This document shows, in pieces, positions 49,880 to 58,640 of a stretch of DNA of 64,000 nucleotides. Under the pieces are notes generated by a model. It saw nothing but the letters and a program-made list of their open reading frames with translations. It ran no database searches and was not told the DNA's origin. The DNA is from Mucilaginibacter phyllosphaerae. Its GTDB lineage: Bacteria; Bacteroidota; Bacteroidia; Sphingobacteriales; Sphingobacteriaceae. Each line of letters opens with the position of its first letter. Within the stretch, counting starts at the first letter, position 1. The stretch lies in NCBI RefSeq assembly GCF_004378255.1, contig NZ_SNQG01000007.1, positions 62,001 to 126,000 of the forward strand, written 5' to 3'. The translations under genes were made by a program, and so were the position numbers.

Positions 49880-51092
49880 GACAGCAAATTTAACAAAACA
49901 ATCAAACTTTGACGCTATAATTATTGGCGGCGGCGCATGCGGACTGATGTGCGCAGTGCAGGCAGGTTTTTTAGGCAAGCGCACACTGGTTTTAGAGAAG
50001 AACGATAAGGTGGGCGCTAAGATCCTGATTAGCGGCGGCGGCAGGTGTAATTACACCAACCTGTATGCTACCCATAAGCAATTCATCTCGCAAAACGAAC
50101 ATTTTAGCCGCTCGGCATTAGCGCAGTGGACGGTGGATGATACGGTGAATTTTTTTGAAGCTTACGGTATAGAAGGCAAAGAAAAAACTTTGGGGCAGCT
50201 TTTCCCGGTGAGCGACAAGGCAAAGGATGTGGTGAACGTTTTTACCGGCCTTTGTAACGATCTGGATCAGGAGATATGGTGCGATACCGAAGTAACCACC
50301 GTAGCGCAAACCGAAGATGGCTTTAACGTTACGGTTACACGGAATGGTAAAACACAAATATTATTTGCCCCCAGGGTAGTTATTGCCAGCGGCGGCCTGC
50401 CTATACAAAAAATGGGCGCTACAGATTTTGGCCTGCGCATAGCCCGTAAATTTGATATGCTGGTTACCGAAACCTACCCTGCCCTGGTGCCGCTAACAAT
50501 TACCGGCAAAGAACAGCCCTGGTACGAGCAGCTATCGGGCAACAGCATATTTTGCCGTGTGTGGAATGACAGGGCAAGCTTTGAAGAGAATATTTTATTT
50601 ACCCACTGGGGATTAAGCGGCCCGGCTGTATTACAGATCTCATCGTACTGGAAACCGGGTGAAAGCATTTTTATAGACCTGCTGCCCGGCAAAGATATTA
50701 TTGAACTGATACTGCAAGAACGCGAACAGAACGGCAAAAAAATGCTGCTGGCTTATCTATCTAACCTGTTTACCCGCAAGTTTGCCGAGGCTTTGGTTGA
50801 TTACATCCCGGCGGATAAAAACCTGGCATCCTTAACTAAAACTGAACTGGAAGACATAGGTGCCCTGCTGCACGAATTTAAGGTAAAACCGGCGGGTACC
50901 AAGGGTTATGATAAAGCCGAAGTGATGACAGGCGGCGTAGATACCAACGAACTATCATCCAAAACCCTCGAAAGTAAAAAAGTGCCGGGCCTTTTCTTTG
51001 GCGGCGAATGTGTGGATGTTACCGGTTGGCTTGGCGGTTATAACTTTCAATGGGCCTGGGCCAGCGGTTTTGTAATAGCGCAGAATTTGTAG
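49878..51092 (+). CDS. HI0933-family FAD-dependent oxidoreductase (BaiN-like)
   Basis: 404 residues from the ATG at 49878. The frame is open upstream (49809) inside nuoA but is rejected. The FAD site FDAIIIGGGACGLMCAVQAG and LVLEKNDKVGAKILISGGGRCNYTN are the family signature. A C-terminal LFFGGECVDVTGWLGGYNFQ motif completes it. These flavoproteins have unknown or varied reductase roles; a few reduce bile-acid or steroid double bonds. The start codon overlaps the divergent nuoA start by two bases, so its promoter must lie inside nuoA. Confidence 0.9.
   Translation: MTANLTKQSNFDAIIIGGGACGLMCAVQAGFLGKRTLVLEKNDKVGAKILISGGGRCNYTNLYATHKQFISQNEHFSRSALAQWTVDDTVNFFEAYGIEGKEKTLGQLFPVSDKAKDVVNVFTGLCNDLDQEIWCDTEVTTVAQTEDGFNVTVTRNGKTQILFAPRVVIASGGLPIQKMGATDFGLRIARKFDMLVTETYPALVPLTITGKEQPWYEQLSGNSIFCRVWNDRASFEENILFTHWGLSGPAVLQISSYWKPGESIFIDLLPGKDIIELILQEREQNGKKMLLAYLSNLFTRKFAEALVDYIPADKNLASLTKTELEDIGALLHEFKVKPAGTKGYDKAEVMTGGVDTNELSSKTLESKKVPGLFFGGECVDVTGWLGGYNFQWAWASGFVIAQNL
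49885..49892 (-). promoter_or_regulatory. Predicted nuoA -7 box inside the divergent gene
   Basis: TAAATTTG on the minus strand lies five bases before the nuoA ATG, inside codons 3-5 of the opposite gene. No TTG is clear at standard distance. Confidence 0.35.
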
Positions 51093-51199
51093 TTTGATCC
51101 GGATCAATTAATGAACAGGCATAAACTGATGCATGGCGTTAGGGATTTCTCTTTCGCCCCGCTACAACCATCCGCCTGCTCTATCGAAATGATATTTTA

Positions 51200-51721
51200 T
51201 CAAGGTTTCTTTTCTGGTGCTGGCGCTGGTACTGCTGCCGGCGTTGTACCTGGCGCCCATGCCGGCTGGCCCGGTGCGGGTGGGGTACGCGGCTGGCTGG
51301 GCAATTCAGATGCCCTTACCAATTCCGGGTGCTGTACCCCCCTGTGGCAGCTATAACAGTTTACACTGCTTTCCACAATTACGCCGGTGCTATCTTTTTG
51401 CGCATGGAAATACTTTTTGTTGATATCCTGCGTCATTTTATACATATCGCGGGCCATTTCTTTTTCGGGTTTGGCATCGCTGGCCCAGTCCATTTTTTTA
51501 GTATCCTCATTACGCACATGGCAAAAGCTGCAGCGTGCACCTAAGGCATGTTCCCACTCCTCCATCACCTTGTGCATTTCTTCTTTAGAAATATCTTTAG
51601 GTAAAACTTTCAGGTTTTTGAATTTTTCATCATCCGCAGGCTTGCCCACAGGTGCCATTGCCATAAATAATACGGCAGATAAAAGCCCGGTTGTTACGAA
51701 TAGTTTTTTATTAATTGTCAT
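51200..51721 (-). CDS. Diheme c-type cytochrome (reaction-centre-cytochrome-like)
   Basis: 173 residues with a signal peptide (about 1-23). Two heme motifs are visible: C64-S-F-C67-H68 and C122-Y-S-C125-H126. LKVLPKDISKEEMHKVMEEW and ASDAKPEKEMARDMYKMTQD resemble the family annotated as photosynthetic-reaction-centre cytochrome c subunit, also widespread in non-phototrophs. A Pro/Ala-rich tail (PAPGQPAWAPGTTPAAVP) follows the second heme. It is a periplasmic electron carrier with unknown partner. A TATTTTTG box at 51785-51792 is a possible promoter. Confidence 0.87.
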   Translation of the reverse strand: MTINKKLFVTTGLLSAVLFMAMAPVGKPADDEKFKNLKVLPKDISKEEMHKVMEEWEHALGARCSFCHVRNEDTKKMDWASDAKPEKEMARDMYKMTQDINKKYFHAQKDSTGVIVESSVNCYSCHRGVQHPELVRASELPSQPRTPPAPGQPAWAPGTTPAAVPAPAPEKKP

Positions 51722-51796
51722 TATAATGTAAGCCAGATATAAAGTTCTAATCTATACACATTATTTTGTAACCGCAACACGCCACAAAAATATTAC

Positions 51797-52639
51797 TCAG
51801 GCGGTTAAAAAGGGGGCTATCATTTCCATACTCAGGTCCCACAGCATGTTGCGGCCATTTTCATCGGTTGCCGATGTAGAGGCCACATGGCGGTTTTTAA
51901 AGTATCCCCCGCTTTTTGAATCTATCCGGCTGGCGGTTGCCAGGTAAATGGTTGTGCGCGCACCGGTTTCTGCCGAGATCATAAACGGGCGCAACAGCCA
52001 CATCAATACTTTACCCATGCCAGTAAGCCCGGTGCCAAAGCCGGTATTCACCAGCCCCGGGTGCAAGGCAAATGCGCTGATACCCTTGGGCCCAAACCTG
52101 GTAGCTACGGCCCTGGTAAAGTATATATTAAAAAGTTTTGCCATACCGTAAGCTTTCCAGGCAGAGTATGGGCGTTTTGTCCACTGCAGGTCATTAAAAT
52201 CCGGCTTGCCTATGCGGTGTGCTTCCGAGCTTACATTAATAATGCGCGCCTGCCCCTTTTGCAGCAAGGGCAGCAGCTTATTAAACAATAAAAAATGGCT
52301 TAAATGATTCACCGCGAAGGTCATTTCGTAGCCGTCTTTGCTTTCCAGCCGATCGGCAAAAATGCCGCCGGCGTTGTTTATCAGCACATTAATGGCCGTA
52401 ACGCTATGCATTAAAGTATTGGCAGCGTTACATACGCTTTCCATATCGGCCAGGTTGCAGGGTACTATGTATATATTTTTGTTTTTGGTAATGCTTATGA
52501 TCTCCTGCCTTATTTCTTCTGCCTTTTGCGTATCGCGCACAAGCATATAAATGGCATGATCTTTTTTGGCAAGCGCCAATGCGGTCTCTTTACCTATGCC
52601 GGATGTTGCACCGGTTATAACAGTAGTTGTGATCGGCAT
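51797..52639 (-). CDS. SDR-family oxidoreductase (retinol-dehydrogenase-like)
   Basis: 280 residues. TGATSGIGKETALALAKKD is the cofactor site; NNAGG, VSSEAHRIGKPDF and a YGMAKLFN Y-x3-K-like segment complete the catalytic set. The overall layout resembles eukaryotic-type retinol/protochlorophyllide dehydrogenases common in bacteria, with unknown small lipophilic substrate. It is a single gene, divergent from blaI. Confidence 0.87.
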   Translation of the reverse strand: MPITTTVITGATSGIGKETALALAKKDHAIYMLVRDTQKAEEIRQEIISITKNKNIYIVPCNLADMESVCNAANTLMHSVTAINVLINNAGGIFADRLESKDGYEMTFAVNHLSHFLLFNKLLPLLQKGQARIINVSSEAHRIGKPDFNDLQWTKRPYSAWKAYGMAKLFNIYFTRAVATRFGPKGISAFALHPGLVNTGFGTGLTGMGKVLMWLLRPFMISAETGARTTIYLATASRIDSKSGGYFKNRHVASTSATDENGRNMLWDLSMEMIAPFLTA

Positions 52640-52816
52640 AAATTCAAATAATTGGGTTTTCAGGGAAACTGGTATCCAAATTTACTATAATCTGTTAAAG
52701 CAACAAATCTTTCTATTTAAAGGTAATGATGTTTAAAAAGATATGTTTAACCCAGGCAACGGTTAATATGCATTCAAAAATATTTTTGTTAAATTCTATT
52801 AAAATATTTGCATATT

Positions 52817-52850
52817 TACGAAAGTGTCGTATATTTACGAAATAATCGTA
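52817..52850 (+). promoter_or_regulatory. Two palindromic BlaI operators upstream of blaI
   Basis: TACGA-AAGTG-TCGTA (52817-52831) and TACGA-AATAA-TCGTA (52836-52850) are perfect inverted repeats with identical five-base arms, centred 19 bases apart. The second ends seven bases before the blaI ATG. They are presumably the sites at which BlaI dimers block the promoter (AATATTTG at 52803-52810 is a weak -7 box). Confidence 0.75.
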
Positions 52851-52857
52851 GATTGAA

Positions 52858-53220
52858 ATGGAGAAATTATCACAACAGGAAGAAGAAGCCATGCAGGCGG
52901 TTTGGCAGGCAGGTGCAGGTTTTATTAAGGATTTTCTGGATCTTATAAACGACCCTAAACCGCCCTATACCACCCTGGCATCGACCATAAAAAACCTGGA
53001 ACGCAAAGGTTTTGTAAGCGGCGAAAAAATGGGGAATTCCTATCGCTACACCCCTGCTATTTTAGAGGAAGAATATAAAAAACGTTTTATGAGCGGCTTT
53101 GTAAGCGACTACTTTAAAAACTCGTACAAAGAACTGGTTACCTTTTTTGCCAACGAAAAAAAGATCAGCGCCAGCGAACTAAAAGAGATACTTAACCTTA
53201 TCGAAAAACCTAAACCTTAA
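52858..53220 (+). CDS. BlaI/MecI-family transcriptional repressor
   Basis: 120 residues with the winged-helix pattern SQQEEEAMQAVWQAG then PPYTTLASTIKNLERKGFVS and a C-terminal dimer helix. Such repressors bind palindromes and are cut or released when the adjacent BlaR1-type sensor is triggered. The sensor gene starts four bases downstream. No beta-lactamase is adjacent, so the regulon is elsewhere or is the pair itself. Confidence 0.92.
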   Translation: MEKLSQQEEEAMQAVWQAGAGFIKDFLDLINDPKPPYTTLASTIKNLERKGFVSGEKMGNSYRYTPAILEEEYKKRFMSGFVSDYFKNSYKELVTFFANEKKISASELKEILNLIEKPKP

Positions 53221-53224
53221 TAAT

Positions 53225-55117
53225 ATGCCTGCCTTATTTGTTTTTTTGCTTAAAGTGAATATTGCACTGCTGCTATTTTGCGCGGGCTATTACCTGGTGT
53301 TACGCCACCTTACTTTTTACACCTTAAACAGGGCATACCTGGTGGCTGCCATTATATTTGCCACCCTTTACCCTAAAATAGACCTGAGCGATTTTGCCCA
53401 ACGGCACGAAACCCTTGCCAAGCCCGTGCAAAATGTAATTTTAAACTGGCAAGCCCCGGCAGTAAGCCTGATAAAGCCCCTTGCACAACCCAATTACTGG
53501 CAATGGGCAACGGCGATATTCTGGTTTGGCGCCGCTTTGCTGGGGGTGCGTTTGCTGATGCAGCTGTTCTCGTTATTTATGCTGTACAGGCGGTCGTGGC
53601 CGGCGCGGATCCATGAGCATGATGTGAGGATCATCGAGGGTGAGGTTGCCCCATTCTCTTTTTGGCGTAATATATATGTAAACCCGGCCAACCACACCCC
53701 TGCCGATCTTAAAGCTATTTTACTGCACGAGCAGGTACACGTAAACGGCTGGCATACCATTGATATTTTACTGGCCGAACTAAGCAGCATATTCTACTGG
53801 TTTAACCCCGGTATCTGGCTGATGAAAAAGGCCGTGCGCGAGAATATAGAATTTATAACCGACCGTAAAATATTAACCAAAGGCTTTGACAGTAAAACCT
53901 ATCAGTACAGCCTGGTTAACGTAAGCTTTAATACCAGCACCCCCGGCATTGTAAATCACTTTAATATATCAACCATAAAAAAACGCATTATTATGATGAA
54001 CGCTAAAAGATCTTCGAAGTTTACACTAACGCGTTATGCGTTTGTTGTACCGGCAGTTATTGCCCTGTTATTGGTTTTCACCTTATCAAAGGCAGATATT
54101 GCCAAACCTATTACCCATAAAATTGCCATTGCCATAAAGCCGGTTACCCTTGCTCTAAAAATTGCGGCCCAAAATGCGGTAACATTTTCGGATACGGTAC
54201 CATCTGAAAAAGTAAAACCGGCCACCAAACCTGTTTATACCGATACTTTTAAACAAAAATCTGTGCAGCCCTTTACCATTAAACTTGATACACTTAAAAA
54301 ACAGGCTTTCTCCTTCAGTTTCGACAAAAACCACAGCCTGGATTCGATGGATATAATATTAAACAGTAAAAAGATAACAAAGAACGAATTAAACGCCCTC
54401 GACCCAAGTACAATTGCGTCTGTCAATATCATGTCGGTAGATGATGTTAAAAATAAGCTTAATCTGAATTATGGTTCTTCATCTCCTAACAGTGATAAAG
54501 TAGTTTTTATAACTACAAAAGGCTCCGGAGTGGGGCAAGCCCTGGCAAATCAGCTTGGTACTAACAACCAGTTAACCAACATCAGGATAAATGGTGTAAA
54601 TAAAGCCACTAAAAACCTGACTGAAAAGGAACTGGCCATTATCAATGCCTTGCCTGGTACAAAAGGATCTGTAAATAACGTTGTTATTACAGGTTACAGC
54701 AGCGCATCTACTACCCCGGCAAACCAAATAAGGGAGGTTGTGCTGGATTCGGGTACAGTGATCGTAAATGGTGTTAAAAGTTCGGTTGTTAGCCGTATGG
54801 GGGCACAAATAAGAAATAACGCAGGTAATGGTAATGTTATAGCATTATCTTCTACCAACAGCAACAATGCAGTGGCTGTAAAAGGCTACCGCACCAACGC
54901 CAGCTTTGTATATGACATTAACACCACCAACGTTAACCGTATATCTGATAAGCTGATCATGATTGACGGCAAAGTTGCCAGCGAGAAAGAAATGAAAAAG
55001 TTATCGGCCTTTGATATTGACCGGATGAGTGTAAGCAACAGCGCAGATACGGTAAAAAAATATGGCGATAAGGCTAAATACGGTGTGGTTTACATCTACA
55101 CTAAAAAAGGGAAATAA
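53225..55117 (+). CDS. BlaR1-like M56 membrane metallopeptidase with TonB-plug-like C-terminal repeats
   Basis: 630 residues. About four membrane helices bracket a peptidase domain with H168-E-Q-V-H172 in ILLHEQVHVNG and a downstream E for zinc (NIEFITDRKIL). It cleaves BlaI-type repressors in the family. After the last helix (near residue 280) an extracytoplasmic region of about 330 residues has no penicillin-binding sensor but instead has TonB-plug/carboxypeptidase-like units, ending in MIDGKVASEKEMKKLSAFDI and YGVVYIYTKKGK. Thus the trigger is probably not a beta-lactam. Confidence 0.87.
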   Translation: MPALFVFLLKVNIALLLFCAGYYLVLRHLTFYTLNRAYLVAAIIFATLYPKIDLSDFAQRHETLAKPVQNVILNWQAPAVSLIKPLAQPNYWQWATAIFWFGAALLGVRLLMQLFSLFMLYRRSWPARIHEHDVRIIEGEVAPFSFWRNIYVNPANHTPADLKAILLHEQVHVNGWHTIDILLAELSSIFYWFNPGIWLMKKAVRENIEFITDRKILTKGFDSKTYQYSLVNVSFNTSTPGIVNHFNISTIKKRIIMMNAKRSSKFTLTRYAFVVPAVIALLLVFTLSKADIAKPITHKIAIAIKPVTLALKIAAQNAVTFSDTVPSEKVKPATKPVYTDTFKQKSVQPFTIKLDTLKKQAFSFSFDKNHSLDSMDIILNSKKITKNELNALDPSTIASVNIMSVDDVKNKLNLNYGSSSPNSDKVVFITTKGSGVGQALANQLGTNNQLTNIRINGVNKATKNLTEKELAIINALPGTKGSVNNVVITGYSSASTTPANQIREVVLDSGTVIVNGVKSSVVSRMGAQIRNNAGNGNVIALSSTNSNNAVAVKGYRTNASFVYDINTTNVNRISDKLIMIDGKVASEKEMKKLSAFDIDRMSVSNSADTVKKYGDKAKYGVVYIYTKKGK

Positions 55118-55140
55118 TAATCAGATCAGTTAATAGTTTA

Positions 55141-55176
55141 AGGTTGACCGGGGCAAGCCTGGTCAACCTTTTTTTT
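55141..55176 (+). terminator. Intrinsic terminator of the blaI-blaR1 pair
   Basis: AGGTTGACC pairs with GGTCAACCT around an eleven-base loop, followed by seven T. The U-run reaches the stop of the convergent topoisomerase gene. Confidence 0.9.
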
Positions 55177-56260
55177 AACTTGCTTCTGCCAGTTTTTCTT
55201 TGTCCAGTATTTCTAAAAGGGCCTTTTCTGCCAAATTCAACTCGGCAGATCTAACGTCTTTATCTTCGTCCAGTTTATCAATATATTTAAAAATGGTACC
55301 CTCTTCGTAGCTTTTGATCACCGTTGGATGCACATAATATTTTTTACAAACTGTGCGGGTGTTGCCTAAATTAACAGCCACTTCATCCAGCACACTTACA
55401 ATCTTCTTTTTACATTCAGATACGGTACTAAACTGCCCGGCTTCTTTAAAGGCATACAAGGCGCTTACGCTGCCCGCCCACGTACGGAAATCTTTAGCGG
55501 TAAAATCTTCGCCGGTTATTTTTTTAAGATAGGTGTTGATATCGCCCGAACCGATGGTGCAGCGTTCGTTATCGTCATTATAAAACTGGAATAACTCCTT
55601 CCCCGGGATGTCGCGGCATTGCTTAACCAGTTTGGCCAGCTTTTTACTTTGCAGGGCTACTTTGTGCATTACGCCTTTTTTGCCCTTAAATTCAAAATTC
55701 ATTTTGCTGCCTTCTATCTTCACATGTTTATCCATCAGGGTGGTTAAGCCGAACGAGCCGTAAAGCTTTTTATACGATTCATTACCCACACGGATGCTGG
55801 TGAGCTCCATTAACCTTACCACCAGGGCAACAACCTTTTCATGATCGAGCTTGCGGCGCGCAAGGTCCTCATCAACCTGTTTACGTATGGCAGGCAGGTG
55901 GGCTGCAAAAGTTTGCAGGCGATAGTATTTAGACTGATTGCGGATCTTGTTCCAGTAAGTATGGTAGCGGTATTGCTTGCGCCCGGCTGCATCTGTGCCG
56001 GTGAATTGCAGGTGGCCGTTATCATGCGGCGAGATCCAAACGTTGGTGTATGCAGGCGGTATAACCAGTTTATTGAAACGATCTATCAGTTGCTTATCCT
56101 TCACCACGTTGCCATCAGCATCCAAATAAGACCAGCCTTTACCACTTTTTTTACGGGTATAACCGGGCATCGCATCTGATACATACCTCAACCCAACAGC
56201 CTTTGCTGTTATTTTGGGATCGCGGCCAATTTTTTCGAGTTTTTTTACCAGGCGGTTCAT
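55175..56260 (-). CDS. DNA topoisomerase IB (poxvirus-type)
   Basis: 361 residues. LVIPPAYTNVWISPHDNGHL in the N-terminal part, the catalytic-domain helix VRLMELTSIRVGNE, DFRTWAGSVSALYAF and, near residue 310, CKKYYVHPTV (active-site Tyr before HP) are family signatures. It relaxes supercoils through a 3'-phosphotyrosine intermediate. A stand-alone gene between convergent blaR1 and a minus-strand SDR. Confidence 0.93.
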   Translation of the reverse strand: MNRLVKKLEKIGRDPKITAKAVGLRYVSDAMPGYTRKKSGKGWSYLDADGNVVKDKQLIDRFNKLVIPPAYTNVWISPHDNGHLQFTGTDAAGRKQYRYHTYWNKIRNQSKYYRLQTFAAHLPAIRKQVDEDLARRKLDHEKVVALVVRLMELTSIRVGNESYKKLYGSFGLTTLMDKHVKIEGSKMNFEFKGKKGVMHKVALQSKKLAKLVKQCRDIPGKELFQFYNDDNERCTIGSGDINTYLKKITGEDFTAKDFRTWAGSVSALYAFKEAGQFSTVSECKKKIVSVLDEVAVNLGNTRTVCKKYYVHPTVIKSYEEGTIFKYIDKLDEDKDVRSAELNLAEKALLEILDKEKLAEAS

Positions 56261-56329
56261 GTGTAAGGTACAACATGCAACATAGGGATAAGTTTTAGCT
56301 ACCGCTGCGTGAATTATAGCGCTGATGTT

Positions 56330-57145
56330 TTATTTCAAAAGAGCATTCTTTTCTTGGGCAAAAACCTTAAATACCTGCTTATCTAAAAACGCAGGTAAAA
56401 ATTTACTTAACAATACGGTTAGCTTGCCCTGCAATGTCATTACCAGGGTACGGCTGCGGTTTTCGATGCCGTTGGCAATGATGCGGGCTACTTCTTCTGC
56501 CGGCATCATTTTATCTTCTGCCAGGGTGCTTTCGCCTTGCTGCCTGCCGTTTTTATCAAGTGCCGTATTACGGATGTTGGATGCCGTAAACCCCGGGCAG
56601 GCTACCATAATATGTATGCCGGTGCGCAGGTTCTCTACCCTTAAAGCATCTAAAAAGCCATTCATGGCGTACTTGGATGCCGAGTACCCGGCACGGCCGG
56701 GCAGGCCCTTATAACCGGCTATTGAGGATACGCCAACAATACTGCCGCGGGTTTTGATCACCTCTGGCAGGGCGTATCTGGTACAGTAAACGGTACCCCA
56801 AAAATTAACATCCATCAGGCTTTGCATTACCTGCAGGTTTACATCCTTAAACAAGGCGCGCATACTAATACCGGCGTTATTGATCAGTATATCAATTTTA
56901 CCAAAGGTGAGTATAGCCTGTTTAACCAATGCGGCGCAATCTTCTTCTAAAGTAACATCACACTGCACGGCAATAGCTTTTATAGGATGTTGGGCATTAA
57001 GCTGTTGGGCTATTTCGCATAAAGTTACATATTGGCGGGCGGCCAGTACCAAATTAGCGCCGCGCCGGGCAAGTTCTGCAGCCAGGGCTTTACCAATGCC
57101 CGATGATGCACCGGTGATGATGATAACCTTATCTTTCAATTTCAT
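56330..57145 (-). CDS. SDR-family oxidoreductase
   Basis: 271 residues: TGASSGIGKALAAELARRG, NNAG, Ser in VGVSSIAGYKG, and Y-x3-K in GYSASKYAMNG. After the active site, EDKMMPAEEVARIIANGIEN and a C-terminal amphipathic/hydrophobic tail resemble DHRS7-like membrane-associated SDRs. Substrate unknown. Its start overlaps the last 17 bases of the glycosyltransferase gene, in a recR-GT2-SDR run. Confidence 0.87.
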   Translation of the reverse strand: MKLKDKVIIITGASSGIGKALAAELARRGANLVLAARQYVTLCEIAQQLNAQHPIKAIAVQCDVTLEEDCAALVKQAILTFGKIDILINNAGISMRALFKDVNLQVMQSLMDVNFWGTVYCTRYALPEVIKTRGSIVGVSSIAGYKGLPGRAGYSASKYAMNGFLDALRVENLRTGIHIMVACPGFTASNIRNTALDKNGRQQGESTLAEDKMMPAEEVARIIANGIENRSRTLVMTLQGKLTVLLSKFLPAFLDKQVFKVFAQEKNALLK

Positions 57146-57974
57146 ATTTCGGGGCGAAGATCTGCGGGATGCCCGGTATTTTTATCTCCGGCATGTGCAG
57201 CAAATACTTCGCAGCGAAGATAATCATCGCGCCATAAAATTGCCTGATGTAGCCCCAGCTTAATTTAGATTTAAGCTGGCTGTTAAAATTAAGAATATAG
57301 GTTTTGGGGAAATAGTAATTTTTATAGCCTGCCAAACGGATGCGTAACGACAGATCAATATCATGGCCAAATATGGCTAAACGCTCATCCAGCAAGCCAA
57401 TTTGGCTGAGTACCGATCTGCGAATGAGCATAAAGGCACCGTTTATTACGTCAACCTCCGTAGTGGCAAATTCCTCCTCCTCTACCCAGTTATCATCACT
57501 TTTATACAACCGCGATTTTGGGAAATATTTAGCCAGGCCGCTCAATTTTAATACAGCGCCCCAGGCCCTTGTAAAACCGGTTCTGGATTGTGGCAGGAAG
57601 CGCCCGCGCGGGTCAAGCATACGTACGCCAACACCGCCTGCATCAGCATGTGCATCCATAAATTGCAATACATGCTCTACTGTTTTTTTGCCGCTAATTG
57701 TATCCGCATTGACCAGTAAAACATACTCACCGCTTGCTTGCTGGATGCCCTGGTTGCGGGCTTTAGCCATACCGGCCATTTGTGTATTTTGGATAAGCGA
57801 GGCTTCCGGGAAATCATGCTGTACCATAGCTGCTGATCTGTCCGTTGATGCATCATCTATCACAATTACCTCATAATCAATATCCCTGCATGCCCTATCT
57901 AATGTAAATAAAGACTGCCTTAACAGTGCGCACATATTATGATTAACTACAACAACAGACAGTTTCATAAGCAT
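57129..57974 (-). CDS. Family 2 glycosyltransferase
   Basis: 281 residues with a GT-A fold: LSVVVVNHNMCALLRQS start, EVIVIDDASTDRSAAMV (nucleotide-binding Asp), ARNQGIQQASGEYVLLVNAD (DxD-like position NAD), and an ED-like IFGHDIDLSLRIRLAGYKNY. Membrane-associated C-terminal residues follow. It adds a sugar to an unknown envelope glycan. The ATG overlaps the recR stop by one base (TGATG). A second ATG six bases in is possible. Confidence 0.9.
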   Translation of the reverse strand: MLMKLSVVVVNHNMCALLRQSLFTLDRACRDIDYEVIVIDDASTDRSAAMVQHDFPEASLIQNTQMAGMAKARNQGIQQASGEYVLLVNADTISGKKTVEHVLQFMDAHADAGGVGVRMLDPRGRFLPQSRTGFTRAWGAVLKLSGLAKYFPKSRLYKSDDNWVEEEEFATTEVDVINGAFMLIRRSVLSQIGLLDERLAIFGHDIDLSLRIRLAGYKNYYFPKTYILNFNSQLKSKLSWGYIRQFYGAMIIFAAKYLLHMPEIKIPGIPQIFAPKYEIER

Positions 57975-58588
57975 CAGGATAAAGAATTTTCGTATGGCAC
58001 ACGGGTTACGATAGACCGTCCTAACGTAATCTCGTCAACATACTCCAATTCACCTCCAAAAGCTATGCCACGGGCAATAGTTGAGATATTTATTGTAAAC
58101 TGCTTTAGCTTTTTGTTTAAATAAAAAATGGTGGTATCCCCTTCCATTGTAGCGCTAAGGGCAAAAATAACTTCTTTAACAGCATTATCCTTCAGTCTTT
58201 CTACCAGCGAATCTACCTGCAGGTCGGCCGGGCCTATACCATCCATAGGCGATATTAAACCGCCTAACACATGGTAAACGCCGTTGTATTGATTGGTGTT
58301 TTCGATAGCCATTACATCGCGGGTATCTTCTACCACACATATCAGGCTATGATCGCGCTTGTGCGATGCACAGATCTCGCAAATCTGCCGGTCGGATATG
58401 TTATGGCAGGTTTGGCAAAACTGAATTTCGTTACGTAATTTGCTGATGGCCGTACTAAATTGCTGTACCTCCTGCTTATCGCGGTTTAGCAGGTGCAGCA
58501 CCAGGCGCAAAGCAGTTTTTTGGCCCACGCCGGGTAGTTTGGCAAATTCGGCAACGGCATTCTCCAGCAATTTCGACGAAAAATTCAT
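57974..58588 (-). CDS. recR: Recombination protein RecR
   Basis: 204 residues: helix-hairpin-helix (FAKLPGVGQKTALRLVLHLL), the C4 zinc finger CQTCHNISDRQICEIC, and the Toprim domain (ICVVEDTRDVMAIE; HVLGGLISPMDGIGP). It works with RecO and RecF to load RecA on gapped DNA. Its -7 box ends only four bases before the start. Confidence 0.97.
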   Translation of the reverse strand: MNFSSKLLENAVAEFAKLPGVGQKTALRLVLHLLNRDKQEVQQFSTAISKLRNEIQFCQTCHNISDRQICEICASHKRDHSLICVVEDTRDVMAIENTNQYNGVYHVLGGLISPMDGIGPADLQVDSLVERLKDNAVKEVIFALSATMEGDTTIFYLNKKLKQFTINISTIARGIAFGGELEYVDEITLGRSIVTRVPYENSLS

Positions 58589-58592
58589 GACA

Positions 58593-58600
58593 CGAAAATA
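58593..58600 (-). promoter_or_regulatory. -7 box of recR, leaderless spacing
   Basis: TATTTTCG (TAnnTTyG) on the minus strand ends four bases before the recR ATG. A TTG 25 bases upstream of it (58626-58628) is slightly distant. Confidence 0.35.
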
Positions 58601-58640
58601 CGGAAATATAGATAAGCTTCATCTACAATAACAATGGCGG

